Positions 49,354-58,999 are shown, counted from the stretch's first letter. The stretch is DNA of 64,000 nt from an uncultured Lachnospiraceae bacterium (GCA_910578345.1 CAJTRA010000014.1:29238-93237), one strand, 5' to 3'. Made by a program: numbers and translations. The notes: generated by a model from the sequence alone, not told the origin.

Positions 49354-50157
49354 TCAGGAAATTCGGTCTGCCGCTCCTTTAATTTCCTCATATACTTCCA
49401 TGAGATCTGTAAGCGGCACTCCCGCAATCTCATTCTGCAAGGTTCCTCCCGTCACCATGCCGATCAGATTCCCATACCCATCAAAGATGCCGCCGCCAGA
49501 CATCCCCGCCCTGGCAAATCCATGTCCATAAAGCATATAGGCGTCAAAGTCCGCTATATACCGTTCCGGATCCTCCAACTGCGCCTCATAGCACAGAACC
49601 TCTCCCACCTCCGGGCCGGCGCCCACACAGAAGATTTCCTCTCCTTGCGCTAACTGCTCATAGACAGACAGATGCAGCGGGACACTTCTAAGCTGCTCCA
49701 GTTCACGGTAGGTAAACTCATCATTCTCCACCGCCAGAAATCCCACATCGTATTCATCCGATACGCCAATAATCTCCGCATCCATGTAGTGCCCCTGCGG
49801 AAAATAAAGATAGCTGTCTTCTTCCTGCCAATAAGATAACACATGTTTGTTGGTGGCGACAATCACCCTGTCCGGTGTCAGTTCCCAGATCAGCCCGCTG
49901 CCATGAGCTTTCCCCATACTGACCCGCACAACACAGTTTTTCACATTTTCATATGCTTTCTCACAATCTGCTTTCTCTAAGACCGGACATTCCAGCATCC
50001 CAAGAAAGACCATACCCTCATAGATCTCCTGTTCCGACACGGACTGGATCAAATGCGGCGGCAAAAGCGCCTGCGGATACGGCGCCGCCTGTACCTGCAT
50101 ACTGCTTAAAAGCAGGCACAACATGATAAAGCGGAATCTTTTTCTTTCTCTTGCCAT
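49354..50157 (-). CDS. Exported trypsin-like serine protease
   Basis: 267 residues. A signal peptide (about 1-25, ending near QAA) is followed by a chymotrypsin-like fold. The triad is H105 (ATNKHVL), D137 (EYDVGFL) and S220 (RAGMSGGG). Unlike DegP it has no PDZ domain, and two short Cys-containing segments lie before the catalytic domain. The substrate is unknown. Gene order suggests a link with the downstream unknown membrane protein. Confidence 0.85.
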   Translation of the reverse strand: MARERKRFRFIMLCLLLSSMQVQAAPYPQALLPPHLIQSVSEQEIYEGMVFLGMLECPVLEKADCEKAYENVKNCVVRVSMGKAHGSGLIWELTPDRVIVATNKHVLSYWQEEDSYLYFPQGHYMDAEIIGVSDEYDVGFLAVENDEFTYRELEQLRSVPLHLSVYEQLAQGEEIFCVGAGPEVGEVLCYEAQLEDPERYIADFDAYMLYGHGFARAGMSGGGIFDGYGNLIGMVTGGTLQNEIAGVPLTDLMEVYEEIKGAADRIS

Positions 50158-50264
50158 CCTTTCTACCCCTGCATATCACAAGTAGTGCCTGCTATCCTGC
50201 GCCAATAGACAAACCCATTAACTGCCTAAATACTTTCCTGCCTTAAGCCATACTGTTTCTCCGG

Positions 50265-50314
50265 AAAAAACAGGGCACAAGAAAGAACCTTCTAAAGTAT
50301 CTCTCCTATGCCCC
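50265..50314 (-). terminator. Terminator of the RNase P RNA gene
   Basis: On the minus strand GGGGCA (50309-50314) and TGCCCT (50272-50277) enclose inner paired bases and are followed by GTTTTTT (T6 at 50265-50270). It is located just beyond the 3' end of rnpB. Confidence 0.65.
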
Positions 50315-50340
50315 GATCCGTTGCCGGATATCATGCTATG

Positions 50341-50732
50341 GAAACTAAGCAGAACGATAAGCCGGGTTATGTCGCGAATGATCATCTATCTAGGAGATCC
50401 GTCGCCGGATCTCTCAAGCGACCCACCTGAAAGCAGATCGGGCCAATCTGTCGCTTTCGTTTCGGTCTTGCTTCGGATGGGGTTTACACAGCCCGCACCG
50501 TTACCGCTGCGGCGGTAGTCTCTTACACTGCCATTCCACCCTTACCGGACAGTATCGCTTACGCGAAACTGATGGAACCGTTTACACGGCTTCCGGCGGT
50601 CTCTTTTCTGTTGCACTGGCCTTGGAGTCACCTCCACCGGACGTTATCCGGCATCCTGCCCTGTGAAGCCCGGACTTTCCTCACCTGTACCCTTGCGTCT
50701 GTACAGCCGCGATCATTTATTCTACTTAGTAT
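50341..50732 (-). ncRNA. rnpB: RNase P RNA (bacterial type A)
   Basis: About 390 bases on the minus strand. Universal parts are readable in order: GAGGAAAGTCCGGGCTTCAC (P4 5' side region), CAGGGCAGGATGCCGGATAACG, a GTAAGGGTGGAA block, GTGTAAACCCCATCCGAAGC, and close to the end GACATAACCCGGCTTATCG. P1 forms between ACTAAGTAGAA (50720-50730) and TTCTGCTTAGT (50344-50354), and P2 between AATGATC and GATCATT. Ends are set from the P1 pairing and are exact to a few bases. The RNA is the catalytic part of RNase P, which trims tRNA 5' ends. Confidence 0.95.
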
Positions 50733-50741
50733 ACCTTTCTT

Positions 50742-50770
50742 ATTATCTATCATTCCCTCTGATTTATCAA
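50742..50770 (-). promoter_or_regulatory. Promoter of rnpB
   Basis: On the minus strand TTGATA (50765-50770), 17 bases, then GATAAT (50742-50747). The predicted start near 50735 agrees with the RNA 5' end deduced from base pairing. Confidence 0.65.
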
Positions 50771-50795
50771 CTAAAATATTTCGCGGTTCCTCAAA

Positions 50796-51021
50796 CCTAG
50801 TAACAATTCAGCATTATATCATTAAGTTACGCCAAAGCACAGCGTCTGACATGATATGCTTCTTCTAAGGACCGTTGGAAAACGCCGGTACTTAATGAGG
50901 TTTTCCACGAATTTAGTACCGCTGCGTTTGGAACCGAGCGAAAGCGTGTCCGCAGGAGATGCATATCATGCCAGACGCGTCCGGCTTAACTTAATGCCAT
51001 TGTGGGCTGAACTGTTACCTA
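50796..51021. repeat. Long imperfect palindrome, candidate MITE or stem-loop element
   Basis: Arms 50800-50863 and 50957-51018 pair in three long blocks: GTAACA-TTCAGC, CATTAAGTTA-GCC and GCGTCTG-CATGATATGC-TCT. The central 93 bases pair further around CGGTACT/AGTACCG, leaving a tip of about 13 bases. CCTA stands on both outer sides (50796-50799 and 51018-51021), a possible 4-base target duplication. It sits between the udk-like gene and the rnpB promoter and carries no credible gene. Confidence 0.75.
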
Positions 51022-51035
51022 ACCTGACCCACGAA

Positions 51036-51072
51036 ATGCACAGGCCGCCTTATATCTTAGCTGCCTGTGCAT
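51036..51072 (-). terminator. Terminator hairpin after the uridine-kinase-like gene
   Basis: ATGCACAGGC and GCCTGTGCAT (51036-51045 and 51063-51072) form a perfect 10-bp stem over a 17-base loop, starting 10 bases after the stop codon. The T-tract is poor (TTTCGTGGG on the minus strand). Confidence 0.55.
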
Positions 51073-51082
51073 CAAACTATCC

Positions 51083-52738
51083 TTATACGTCAAAACAACT
51101 GCCGCCCACAAATTCCCTGCACAGAGAGTTCTTTGGCAGCTCTTCACTGCTGACTCCCAGGAAATACTCCAGGAATTTCAGCAGCCGCTTCGCCTCATGA
51201 TATCCCGGCTCTCCCTTCCTGATATTAAAGAGCAGCGGCTCCGCATACTGCTTGATCACCGCCAATTCATAAGTCATCGCAGAATTGAACATGGCGTCCG
51301 CTTCCTCCTGGAACGGGAAGATATATCTCTCTTCTCCCCGTCTGACAGACGGCCACATAGCGATCGTCTTATCTGCAGAAGTTCCCCTGGTCCTTGCGTC
51401 TCTGACCATACGGCGCAGAAGTCTGCCGTCCGTGGTCGGGATTCTGTTATGTTCATCGATATTCAGGCAGGTAAGCGCGCTGATATAAATCTTAAATTTG
51501 CTCTCAGCCGGCAGCGTGTAGGACATCTTTTCATTGAGACCATGAATCCCCTCGATCACCAGAATATCCTCCGGCCCAAGCGTAGTAATCTTACCACGAT
51601 ACTCCCGCTTCCCAGTCTTGAAGTTGAAGGTAGGCAGTTCCACACTCTCTCCCTGCAGAAGTCTGCTCATATCCTGATTAAACTGCTCCACGTCCAGCGC
51701 TTCCAGACATTCATAATCTGGATTGCCGGCATCGTCTAACGGCGTCTTATCATGATTCAGATAGTAGTTGTCCAATCCGATCGGGTGGGGCTTTAATCCA
51801 TAGGTACGAAGCTGTATGGATAATCTGTGGGAAAAGGATGTCTTACCGGAGGACGACGGTCCCGCGATCATAACAAACTTTACACCGTCACGTCTGGCGA
51901 TATCTCTTGCAATCTCACCGATTCTGCGCTCCTGCAGCGCCTCCTGCACAAGGATCATATCCGCAATATTGCCCTGACAGATCTGGTCGTTTAAGTCTCC
52001 TACCGTATCGATTCCCATATCCTTACTCCAGTCGCTGGTAGTCATCAGCGTATGGAACAGTTTCTTCTTGGGCACAAACTCCGGCAGTTTCTCCGGCTCT
52101 TCCTTTTCCGGCAAAAGCAGGATCAGCCCTTCCTCATAAGGAAACAGATCGAAATATCTGATATATCCCGTGCTGGGCAGCATATACCCATAGTAATAAT
52201 CATAATAATCTCCCAGACAGTACACATTAATATTAGAACTTCTCCGATAACGGAATAAAGAAACCTTGTCTTTCATGCCCAGTTCCCGAAACAGCGCTAC
52301 CGCATCCTCAGTCGGATAGGCTTTCTTGGTCACTAACAGATCCATATCTGCCAGCTCTCCCATACGGTTCTTTACCCGCTCGATCGTCGCGGCATCCATA
52401 GACATGCCGTTCCGAAATCCGCAATAGTATCCAGGTCCGATCGTAAACTGTACTTTCGTATTGATCGCCATCTCCATACCCGCTACATCTTTGATCGCCT
52501 TCATCATCAGCATGATCGCGGAACGAACGTAAGTCTTATGCCCGATATCATCTTCGTAAGTAATAAACTTCAACTCACAATCACGGTTAACGCGCTTCAT
52601 CAGCTCCTGGATCTTGCCGTTGATCTCGACCAGTGCGATCTGACTGGTGCACTCATTCTGGTACTGCTCCGCGATCAGTTCATACTGTACACCGTCTTCA
52701 TAGAATCTTTCTTTCCCATTAATCTTGATCGTAACCAT
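51083..52738 (-). CDS. Uridine kinase-like nucleoside kinase with N-terminal TGS/ThrRS-like domain
   Basis: 551 residues from the chosen ATG, after GAGGGGG. The first part resembles the TGS and editing-like modules of threonyl-tRNA synthetase (VTIKINGKERFYEDGVQYELI). The C-terminal 270 residues form a phosphoribulokinase/uridine kinase domain with Walker A AGPSSSGKT, DNYY and EGIHGLN. The domain pair is a known Firmicute protein. The phosphate acceptor is presumed to be a nucleoside. The start overlaps the end of trmK by 20 bases. Confidence 0.88.
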   Translation of the reverse strand: MVTIKINGKERFYEDGVQYELIAEQYQNECTSQIALVEINGKIQELMKRVNRDCELKFITYEDDIGHKTYVRSAIMLMMKAIKDVAGMEMAINTKVQFTIGPGYYCGFRNGMSMDAATIERVKNRMGELADMDLLVTKKAYPTEDAVALFRELGMKDKVSLFRYRRSSNINVYCLGDYYDYYYGYMLPSTGYIRYFDLFPYEEGLILLLPEKEEPEKLPEFVPKKKLFHTLMTTSDWSKDMGIDTVGDLNDQICQGNIADMILVQEALQERRIGEIARDIARRDGVKFVMIAGPSSSGKTSFSHRLSIQLRTYGLKPHPIGLDNYYLNHDKTPLDDAGNPDYECLEALDVEQFNQDMSRLLQGESVELPTFNFKTGKREYRGKITTLGPEDILVIEGIHGLNEKMSYTLPAESKFKIYISALTCLNIDEHNRIPTTDGRLLRRMVRDARTRGTSADKTIAMWPSVRRGEERYIFPFQEEADAMFNSAMTYELAVIKQYAEPLLFNIRKGEPGYHEAKRLLKFLEYFLGVSSEELPKNSLCREFVGGSCFDV

Positions 52739-53561
52739 AAGAACCCCCTCTTTCTCGTAATCGTCCGGCAATCTCCTGCGCTATCTTATTCTCCCGCAAA
52801 AGCGCCTCCACTTCCGAATACCTTCTCCTATTCTTATCCGTGGATAATTCCTGTTCTTGCAGCCGTTGTAAAATCTCCCCGTAGACTCTCTCCTCCCGCT
52901 CCAGATACGCCTGCAGCGTACAATTCCTTTGCGCGAGCAGATAACCGCCGTAACGGTCGCAAAGCTTCCATAACATCTCCGATTCATCTGTTTCGTCTTG
53001 CAAGATCTGCGCCAGCATTACATGAAGATCCCCGACCCATACCGGATCCTTTCGCCTGTCGCAGTCCCCTTGTCTGCCGCGCGGCTCCACGCGCATCATC
53101 GGATAGAACTTTCCCTCTTCCTCCACGATCTGCTCCATGGTGATCCAATAACTCTGTTCTCTCAGCCAGGTACGGAATTGTTCCACCTCCGACTGCGGCT
53201 GTAAAATCAGTTCCCGGAAGGACTCTGTCTTTTGCCGTTCTTCTCCCAGAATCCGCATCATTAATCTGCCGCCCATGCCGGCACAGATCAGGCTGTCCGC
53301 CTCGCCAATGCTATAATTATGTAAACCATCTGACAATCTTGTCTCGATCCATATTCCCAAACCACGCTCCGCAACATGCAGGCTGGCCGCGGCGAGCGGT
53401 CCTTTCCTTACGTCCATCGCCAACACATGCGGACTGATTCTGTGCTCAACCAAATAAATTGATACATATCCATGATCACAGCCCACATCACAGACCAGAC
53501 TGCCCTGTGATACCATAGATGCCACCGCCTGCAATCTTCCGGATAACACGACCGGCCTCAT
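52719..53561 (-). CDS. trmK: tRNA (adenine(22)-N(1))-methyltransferase TrmK
   Basis: 280 residues. The Rossmann-like SAM site VCDVGCDHGY and AGMGG are those of TrmK/YqfN proteins, which methylate A22 in tRNA; LILQPQSE follows. A helical C-terminal part with a coiled coil is normal for the family. The ATG overlaps the rpoD stop as TGATG. The rpoD-trmK order is usual in Firmicutes. Confidence 0.92.
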   Translation of the reverse strand: MRPVVLSGRLQAVASMVSQGSLVCDVGCDHGYVSIYLVEHRISPHVLAMDVRKGPLAAASLHVAERGLGIWIETRLSDGLHNYSIGEADSLICAGMGGRLMMRILGEERQKTESFRELILQPQSEVEQFRTWLREQSYWITMEQIVEEEGKFYPMMRVEPRGRQGDCDRRKDPVWVGDLHVMLAQILQDETDESEMLWKLCDRYGGYLLAQRNCTLQAYLEREERVYGEILQRLQEQELSTDKNRRRYSEVEALLRENKIAQEIAGRLRERGGSYGYDQD

Positions 53562-54673
53562 CAATCCAGATAATCCTTTAACTTACGGCTTCTGCTCGGA
53601 TGCCGCAGTTTGCGCAGCGCTTTCGCCTCGATCTGACGGATCCGCTCACGGGTCACATTGAACTCCTTGCCCACTTCCTCCAGGGTTCTTGCCCTTCCGT
53701 CATCCAGCCCAAAACGCAGCCTGAGTACTTTCTGCTCTCTCTCTGTCAGTGTGCCAAGCACTTCCATCAACTGTTCTTTTAATAAGGTAAAAGCCGCCGC
53801 GTCAGCCGGCACCGGCACATTGTCGTCCTGGATAAAATCGCCCAGATGACTATCTTCCTCCTCGCCGATCGGCGTCTCTAACGATACCGGTTCCTGGGAA
53901 ATCTTCAGAATTTCACGCACGCGCTCTACAGGCATATTCATCTGTTCCGCGATCTCCTCCGGAGTAGGTTCCCTCCCCAGCTCCTGCAGAAGCTGTCTGC
54001 TCACGCGGATCAGCTTATTGATTGTCTCCACCATATGCACCGGAATACGGATCGTTCTCGCCTGATCCGCAATCGCTCTGGTGATCGCCTGACGGATCCA
54101 CCATGTCGCATACGTCGAAAATTTATATCCTTTACGGTAATCGAACTTCTCCACTGCCTTGATCAGCCCCAGATTGCCTTCCTGGATCAGATCGAGGAAA
54201 AGCATGCCGCGTCCAACATACCGCTTCGCAATGCTGACCACAAGGCGCAGATTAGCCTCCGCCAGTCTCTTCTTCGCCTCCTGGTCCCCCATCTCCATCT
54301 TCTTGGCCAGCTCGATCTCCTCTTCCGCATTGAGCAACGGCACCTTACCGATCTCTTTCAAATACATTCTGACCGGATCTTCAATGCTGATGCCGTCCGG
54401 GATGGACAAGTCGATGTTCTCTACATCAACCTCATCCTCCTCACTTAAGATAATCTCCTCATCGTCCACATCATCATCGTCAGAAATCCGCAGAATATCT
54501 ACATTATTCTGTTCCAGTGTCTCCAGTATCTTGTCAAACTGGTCTTCTTCCAGCGCGATTCCCTGAAAGAAATCATTGATTTCCTGATACTCCAGAACAT
54601 TCTTTTTCTTCTTGGCAACCGCCAAAAGCTCCCTCAGGCGCTCTTCAAACTTTGCCTGTACATTTTCGTCCAT
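53561..54673 (-). CDS. rpoD: RNA polymerase primary sigma factor (sigma-A)
   Basis: 370 residues. Region 1.1 is short; region 1.2 begins at DPVRMYLKEIGKV; region 2 contains the -10-binding helix with KFSTYATWWIRQAITRAI; region 4 contains RTLEEVGKEFNVTRERIRQIEAKALRKL for the -35. An acidic stretch (about 70-95) separates 1.1 from 1.2. An upstream in-frame ATG at 54685 directly abuts the ribosome binding site; the ATG at 54673 is preferred but not certain. Confidence 0.96.
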   Translation of the reverse strand: MDENVQAKFEERLRELLAVAKKKKNVLEYQEINDFFQGIALEEDQFDKILETLEQNNVDILRISDDDDVDDEEIILSEEDEVDVENIDLSIPDGISIEDPVRMYLKEIGKVPLLNAEEEIELAKKMEMGDQEAKKRLAEANLRLVVSIAKRYVGRGMLFLDLIQEGNLGLIKAVEKFDYRKGYKFSTYATWWIRQAITRAIADQARTIRIPVHMVETINKLIRVSRQLLQELGREPTPEEIAEQMNMPVERVREILKISQEPVSLETPIGEEEDSHLGDFIQDDNVPVPADAAAFTLLKEQLMEVLGTLTEREQKVLRLRFGLDDGRARTLEEVGKEFNVTRERIRQIEAKALRKLRHPSRSRKLKDYLD

Positions 54674-54865
54674 TATGTGGCCCATCCTTCCTATGTTTCA
54701 GGCTGCCTCCTTCTGCCAGACGCAGAGAAATGCCGCCGCTCTATGTTGATCCCTGTTTCTTTGCTTCCTGACCATCCAGGACGTAGAAAATTCCGGTTTA
54801 GTGGTAAATCAGTAATTATTTGTCGTCTACCACATGTTATTCTTGTTGCGAATAGCTTACCCGTA

Positions 54866-56635
54866 TTACAGGGAAATATGCGTTTTGCTAAGTTCTTCCA
54901 GCGCTTTTTTGCCCGATATCACCTGACTTAAAGCGTTCATGTCTGTTCCCATCCTGCCGGAATAATATTCGAAGCTGTTCTTCTTCACCGCATAGAGGAT
55001 ATCATGGAATGCCTTCTCCCTCTCTTTCGGTGTGCTGATCTCTTCTAACTGGGTATTGAAAATCTCTGCCACCGCCCGCTGCTCCTGCTCTTCTTCAAAA
55101 GCACTGACGATCGCGGCCGGCTGATAGATCCCCTCTTCCAGATCATGGAACAGCTTGTCCGCCACCGCCCGATAAAGCGGATCTGTGAAGTCCTCTGCCT
55201 TGATATAGGGCAGAATCTTCTGATACAGCTCCGGTTCCTCTGTGATCCAGGTCAAAAGAAGCCTCTGCGACTTCTTCGCATTCTCCTCCGGCGTGTTTTT
55301 CTTCGTGACCGTACTCTTAGGACGCGCCACCGGCTGTACAAGTCCGGTCCTTGCGGCATAGCCGCTCACAAGCTTCCGCAGGTTCTCAAACCCGATGTGA
55401 TATTTCTGCGCCACCGATTCGATATAATTCTCCCGCTCCACCTCTTCCTCAAAACCGCACAGCTTTTTCGCGATCTCCCTGTGGAAAGCCGTCTTGGACT
55501 CAGGATCTTCCATATGATATTCCTTCTCCAGTACACTCAGCTCGAAGAAAAAGCTGTTCTGCGCCGCATCAATCCGTTTCTGGAAAGCCTCCGCCCCAAG
55601 ATTCTTCATAAACTCATCCGGGTCCTTGTAGGGCCGCATATCAATCACCTTGCCGCGCAGTCCCGACGCTTTCAGAATGCTGATTGCCCGAAGTGCCGCA
55701 TTGACGCCCGCGCCATCACTGTCATAAGCGAGCAGCACCTCCTCCGTATAGCGCCGCAGCAGACTGGCCTGCCCTGTCGTAAAGGCCGTGCCCAGAGATG
55801 CCGCCGCCTGGGTAAATCCTGCCTGATGCATGGCGATCACATCCATATAACCTTCACAGAGGATAATGTTGCCCTTTCTGGAGGTTCTTGCAAAATTCAG
55901 CCCGTAAAGATTACGGCTCTTATCGAAGATCATCGTCTCCGGCGAATTGAGATACTTTGGTTTGGCATCTCCCATCACGCGTCCGCCAAAACCGATCACC
56001 CGGTGGTTGCCGTCCTGGATCGGGAACATGACCCGGTTCCAGAATTTATCGTGGATCCCTCTCTTCTCATCGAAAGCGATCAATCCCGATTCCTTCAGAA
56101 GATCATCCGCATACCCCTTTGATCTCAGATAGGCCGTCAGGTCAGACGCCGCGCCCTCCGCATAGCCTAACCCGAACTTCTTCATTGTCTCTTCCGAAAG
56201 CTGCCTGCCTGCCAGATACTGATAGCCTGTCCTTCCTCTGGGATTTCGCAGCATATAATAATAATATCTTGCCGCTTCCCTGTTGATCGCTAACAGCTTT
56301 GCCCGCCTGCTTTCCTTCTGTCTGGCTTCCTCATTGTATTCTAACTCCGGCAGATTGACTCCCGCCCGGTCAGCCAGCATCTTGACCGCCTCCTGGAAGG
56401 ATGCATTCTCATATTCCATTAAGAACGTAATCACATTGCCGCCCGCTCCACAGCCAAAGCAATAGAAGATTTGCTTAGACGGCGATACGGAAAAAGAAGG
56501 CGATTTCTCGTTATGAAAAGGACACAGCCCAAAATAATTGCTCCCCTTCTTCTGCATACGAACATATCCCGAAATCACATCGACAATATCATTTTTTATT
56601 CTGACCTCTTCTATCAGTTCTTCCGGATAATACAT
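54866..56635 (-). CDS. dnaG: DNA primase DnaG
   Basis: 589 residues. The CHC2 zinc finger has C38, H41, C59 and C62. The TOPRIM core reads ILCEGYMDVIAMHQAGF and LLAYDSDGAG, and a C-terminal helicase-interaction domain follows. It makes RNA primers for replication. It lies upstream of rpoD on the same strand with a 190-base gap that holds no gene I can support. Confidence 0.96.
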   Translation of the reverse strand: MYYPEELIEEVRIKNDIVDVISGYVRMQKKGSNYFGLCPFHNEKSPSFSVSPSKQIFYCFGCGAGGNVITFLMEYENASFQEAVKMLADRAGVNLPELEYNEEARQKESRRAKLLAINREAARYYYYMLRNPRGRTGYQYLAGRQLSEETMKKFGLGYAEGAASDLTAYLRSKGYADDLLKESGLIAFDEKRGIHDKFWNRVMFPIQDGNHRVIGFGGRVMGDAKPKYLNSPETMIFDKSRNLYGLNFARTSRKGNIILCEGYMDVIAMHQAGFTQAAASLGTAFTTGQASLLRRYTEEVLLAYDSDGAGVNAALRAISILKASGLRGKVIDMRPYKDPDEFMKNLGAEAFQKRIDAAQNSFFFELSVLEKEYHMEDPESKTAFHREIAKKLCGFEEEVERENYIESVAQKYHIGFENLRKLVSGYAARTGLVQPVARPKSTVTKKNTPEENAKKSQRLLLTWITEEPELYQKILPYIKAEDFTDPLYRAVADKLFHDLEEGIYQPAAIVSAFEEEQEQRAVAEIFNTQLEEISTPKEREKAFHDILYAVKKNSFEYYSGRMGTDMNALSQVISGKKALEELSKTHISL

Positions 56636-56716
56636 CTTGTCCCTTCTTTGCGTTCGTAATCTCTTACTGCCATTCTATCATCGCTCAGCCCCAGGCCTCC
56701 CAACTACGACCTTCTT

Positions 56717-57721
56717 CTATCCATGCCATGTCTTCGGGATATAAATATCCTGATACTGGGCTATGGCAAAACGGTCCGTCATAGAACCGATATAATCACA
56801 CACGACCTTCTCCAGAGGTTCGCCGTCCTCCATAAGTCTGTACAAAAACTTCGGCAGTTTCTCCGTATGATTCATATAATATTCATACAAAGTAACCACC
56901 AGCCCCTCCGCTTTATTCTCCTGCCCCTTGGCGATCGGATTGCGGTAGACATTGCGGAACATGAACTCCCGCATACTGCGCATCGCTTCCCCCGCTTCCG
57001 GCGACATGCAGATATCATCCTTATTTCTGCTGTTCGTCACAATATTATGTATGAAATAATCCAATCTCTGGTTGCAGCTTCGTCCGGCAACACTGCAGAT
57101 CTCTTCCGGGACATCCGACTCCTTCAGGATCCCTCCCCGGATCGCGTCATCCATATCATGATGCATATAGGCGATCTTATCCGCAAACCTTACGATCCGT
57201 CCTTCCAGCGTAGCCGGCATGGAAGCCGTCTGGTGGTTCAGGATGCCATCCCGCACTTCCATCGTCAGATTGATTCCCTGGCCATCCTTCTCCAACAGAT
57301 CTACGGTCCGTACACTCTGCTCGTTATGCCGGAACCCAAACGGACAGGCTCTGTCCAGCGCCCGCTCCCCCGCATGTCCGAAAGGCGTATGTCCCAGATC
57401 ATGCCCAAGCGCGATCGCCTCCACCAGATCCTCGTTAAGCTGCAGAGCCTTAGCAATTGTTCTGGCCGTCTGGCTCACTTCTAACGTATGCGTCAAGCGC
57501 GTCCTGTAATGATCTCCCTCTGGGGTCAGAAATACCTGCGTTTTATCCTTCAGACGCCGAAAGGACTTGCTGTGAATGATTCTATCCCTGTCTCTCTGGA
57601 AAACCGCCCTGATATCACACTGTTCCTCCGGCTTCAGCCTTCCCCTGGAATTCATGCTCAACATGGCATAAGGGCTTAAATACGCTTTCTCCCACTGCTC
57701 CAGACTTTCCCGTATATTCAT
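56717..57721 (-). CDS. dgt: dGTP triphosphohydrolase-like HD protein
   Basis: 334 residues. The HD motif GHDLGHTPFGHAGE (H107, D108), an earlier H78, and the N-terminal RGRLKPEE and FRRLKDKTQVF segments match the dGTPase-like family. These cut dNTPs to nucleoside and triphosphate, or have an unknown nucleotide substrate. It is shorter than E. coli Dgt (505) but typical of the Firmicute group. AGGAAAGG precedes the ATG. Confidence 0.87.
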   Translation of the reverse strand: MNIRESLEQWEKAYLSPYAMLSMNSRGRLKPEEQCDIRAVFQRDRDRIIHSKSFRRLKDKTQVFLTPEGDHYRTRLTHTLEVSQTARTIAKALQLNEDLVEAIALGHDLGHTPFGHAGERALDRACPFGFRHNEQSVRTVDLLEKDGQGINLTMEVRDGILNHQTASMPATLEGRIVRFADKIAYMHHDMDDAIRGGILKESDVPEEICSVAGRSCNQRLDYFIHNIVTNSRNKDDICMSPEAGEAMRSMREFMFRNVYRNPIAKGQENKAEGLVVTLYEYYMNHTEKLPKFLYRLMEDGEPLEKVVCDYIGSMTDRFAIAQYQDIYIPKTWHG

Positions 57722-57837
57722 GATGTGCCTTTCCTGGTTCCTAATACGCTTATCATGTTTTCCTATATCGTTATCTTTATGTTTCTACTCCTATTATTCT
57801 GGATTTCTCCTGAAAATCCTTTTTTTTCATAAAAAAT

Positions 57838-58755
57838 TTATCTGCAGATATCGTAAATGAACTCCGCATTCTTGTCCATCGCCTCATAGGCCGTCTTAAA
57901 AGGCGACATCTGAAAAACATGCCACATTCCCGGAAACATGTCCAGTCTGACGGACACATGCGCTTCCAGCAGCTTCCGGTAGAGCATCATAGAGTCATCC
58001 AGCAGGACCTCATTTTCTCCAACCTGAATATAGGTTGGCGGAAATCCCGCATAGCTGCCGAAGATCGGAGAGATCAGCGGATTGGTCAGATTCTCTTTGG
58101 GCGCATAGTTGTCAATCATCTCTTTCAGATAATCGGCATTTAATACCGGATCGATCTCTGCCTTCGTCTCATGGGACTTCCCCGATGAGGTAAGATCCGT
58201 CCACGGCGACATCAGGACAAGTCCTCTGGGCAGAAGTCTGTTCTCCGCCTTGAGTTTCAAAGTTAAGGACAGCGCCAGATTTCCACCCGCAGAATCTCCC
58301 GCAAGAATGACATCCCTGGCTCCATACCCTAAAAGCATCAGATAATTCCACACCTTCATGGCATCTTCCGTGGCTGCGGGATAAGGGTGTTCCGGCGCCA
58401 ACCGGTAATCGAAGCTCAATACATCCATGGAAGTGGACATGGCCAGCTTACTCGTCAAGGTTCTGGCATAGATCCTGCTTCCCGTAGAATAACCACCACC
58501 ATGACAATAGAGGATCACATACTTCTTCATATGCGCCCGGTTTACATAAATCCACTCTCCCTGCAGAATCTCTCCCTCAGAAGGATGATCTCTGATACAC
58601 ACGTCCTCGATCAGCACATCCTTGCTACTGCCCAACAGTGCGCCAAAATGATTCTGGGACTGACGGTGTTTCTCAATGTCTGCATTTTCCACCACACCAT
58701 GCATCCGTTTGATCAGATTCATCAGATTTGCATTCCGCTTCTCTATGATCGCCAT
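57838..58755 (-). CDS. Alpha/beta hydrolase, HSL-type esterase
   Basis: 305 residues from the ATG at 58755 after GGAGGG. The oxyanion-hole motif HGGGY is at 85-89 and the nucleophile elbow GDSAGG has S155; D253 and H279 complete the triad. Hormone-sensitive-lipase-type esterases cut short acyl esters. The gene is divergent from an HXXXD acyltransferase, with 244 bases between. Its ester substrate may be what the acyltransferase makes, but this is inference. Confidence 0.85.
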   Translation of the reverse strand: MAIIEKRNANLMNLIKRMHGVVENADIEKHRQSQNHFGALLGSSKDVLIEDVCIRDHPSEGEILQGEWIYVNRAHMKKYVILYCHGGGYSTGSRIYARTLTSKLAMSTSMDVLSFDYRLAPEHPYPAATEDAMKVWNYLMLLGYGARDVILAGDSAGGNLALSLTLKLKAENRLLPRGLVLMSPWTDLTSSGKSHETKAEIDPVLNADYLKEMIDNYAPKENLTNPLISPIFGSYAGFPPTYIQVGENEVLLDDSMMLYRKLLEAHVSVRLDMFPGMWHVFQMSPFKTAYEAMDKNAEFIYDICR

Positions 58756-58944
58756 ACTACAATCCCTCCTTCTCAAAACCTTTCTACGCTTCTATCCATA
58801 TGCCGCCGGCCGGCACGCATGACCATAGCTCCCTGATCTCCCACCTGTAAAGTACCCAGCGGGATATGAACTGACAATCATAACAGACAAAATGCCCTAA
58901 TCGTCATTATGATAGAAATATAGTAACATAAAACGTCATATTTA

Positions 58945-58953
58945 TGGTATGAT
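58945..58953 (+). promoter_or_regulatory. Extended -10 upstream of the acyltransferase gene
   Basis: TGG-TATGAT forms an extended -10 (TG-n-TATGAT) 47 bases upstream of the ATG. No good -35 is visible at 16-18 bases, in line with extended -10 promoters. Confidence 0.4.
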
Positions 58954-58999
58954 ACTTGATAGAAGATAAGAAGTCAACTATCAGGAGGACCGGATCCCT

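Noticed and set aside
50321..50868. Short plus-strand frames across the rnpB region
   Set aside because: They overlap the RNase P RNA and have no ribosome binding sites or protein features.
50856..51200. Plus-strand frame of 114 codons over the palindrome
   Set aside because: It begins inside one palindrome arm and runs into the kinase gene; the start has no Shine-Dalgarno site.
57801..57827. Hairpin GGATTT/AAATCC followed by eight T on the plus strand
   Set aside because: It has terminator form only on the plus strand, where no gene ends nearby; genes on both sides are on the minus strand. It may be chance.
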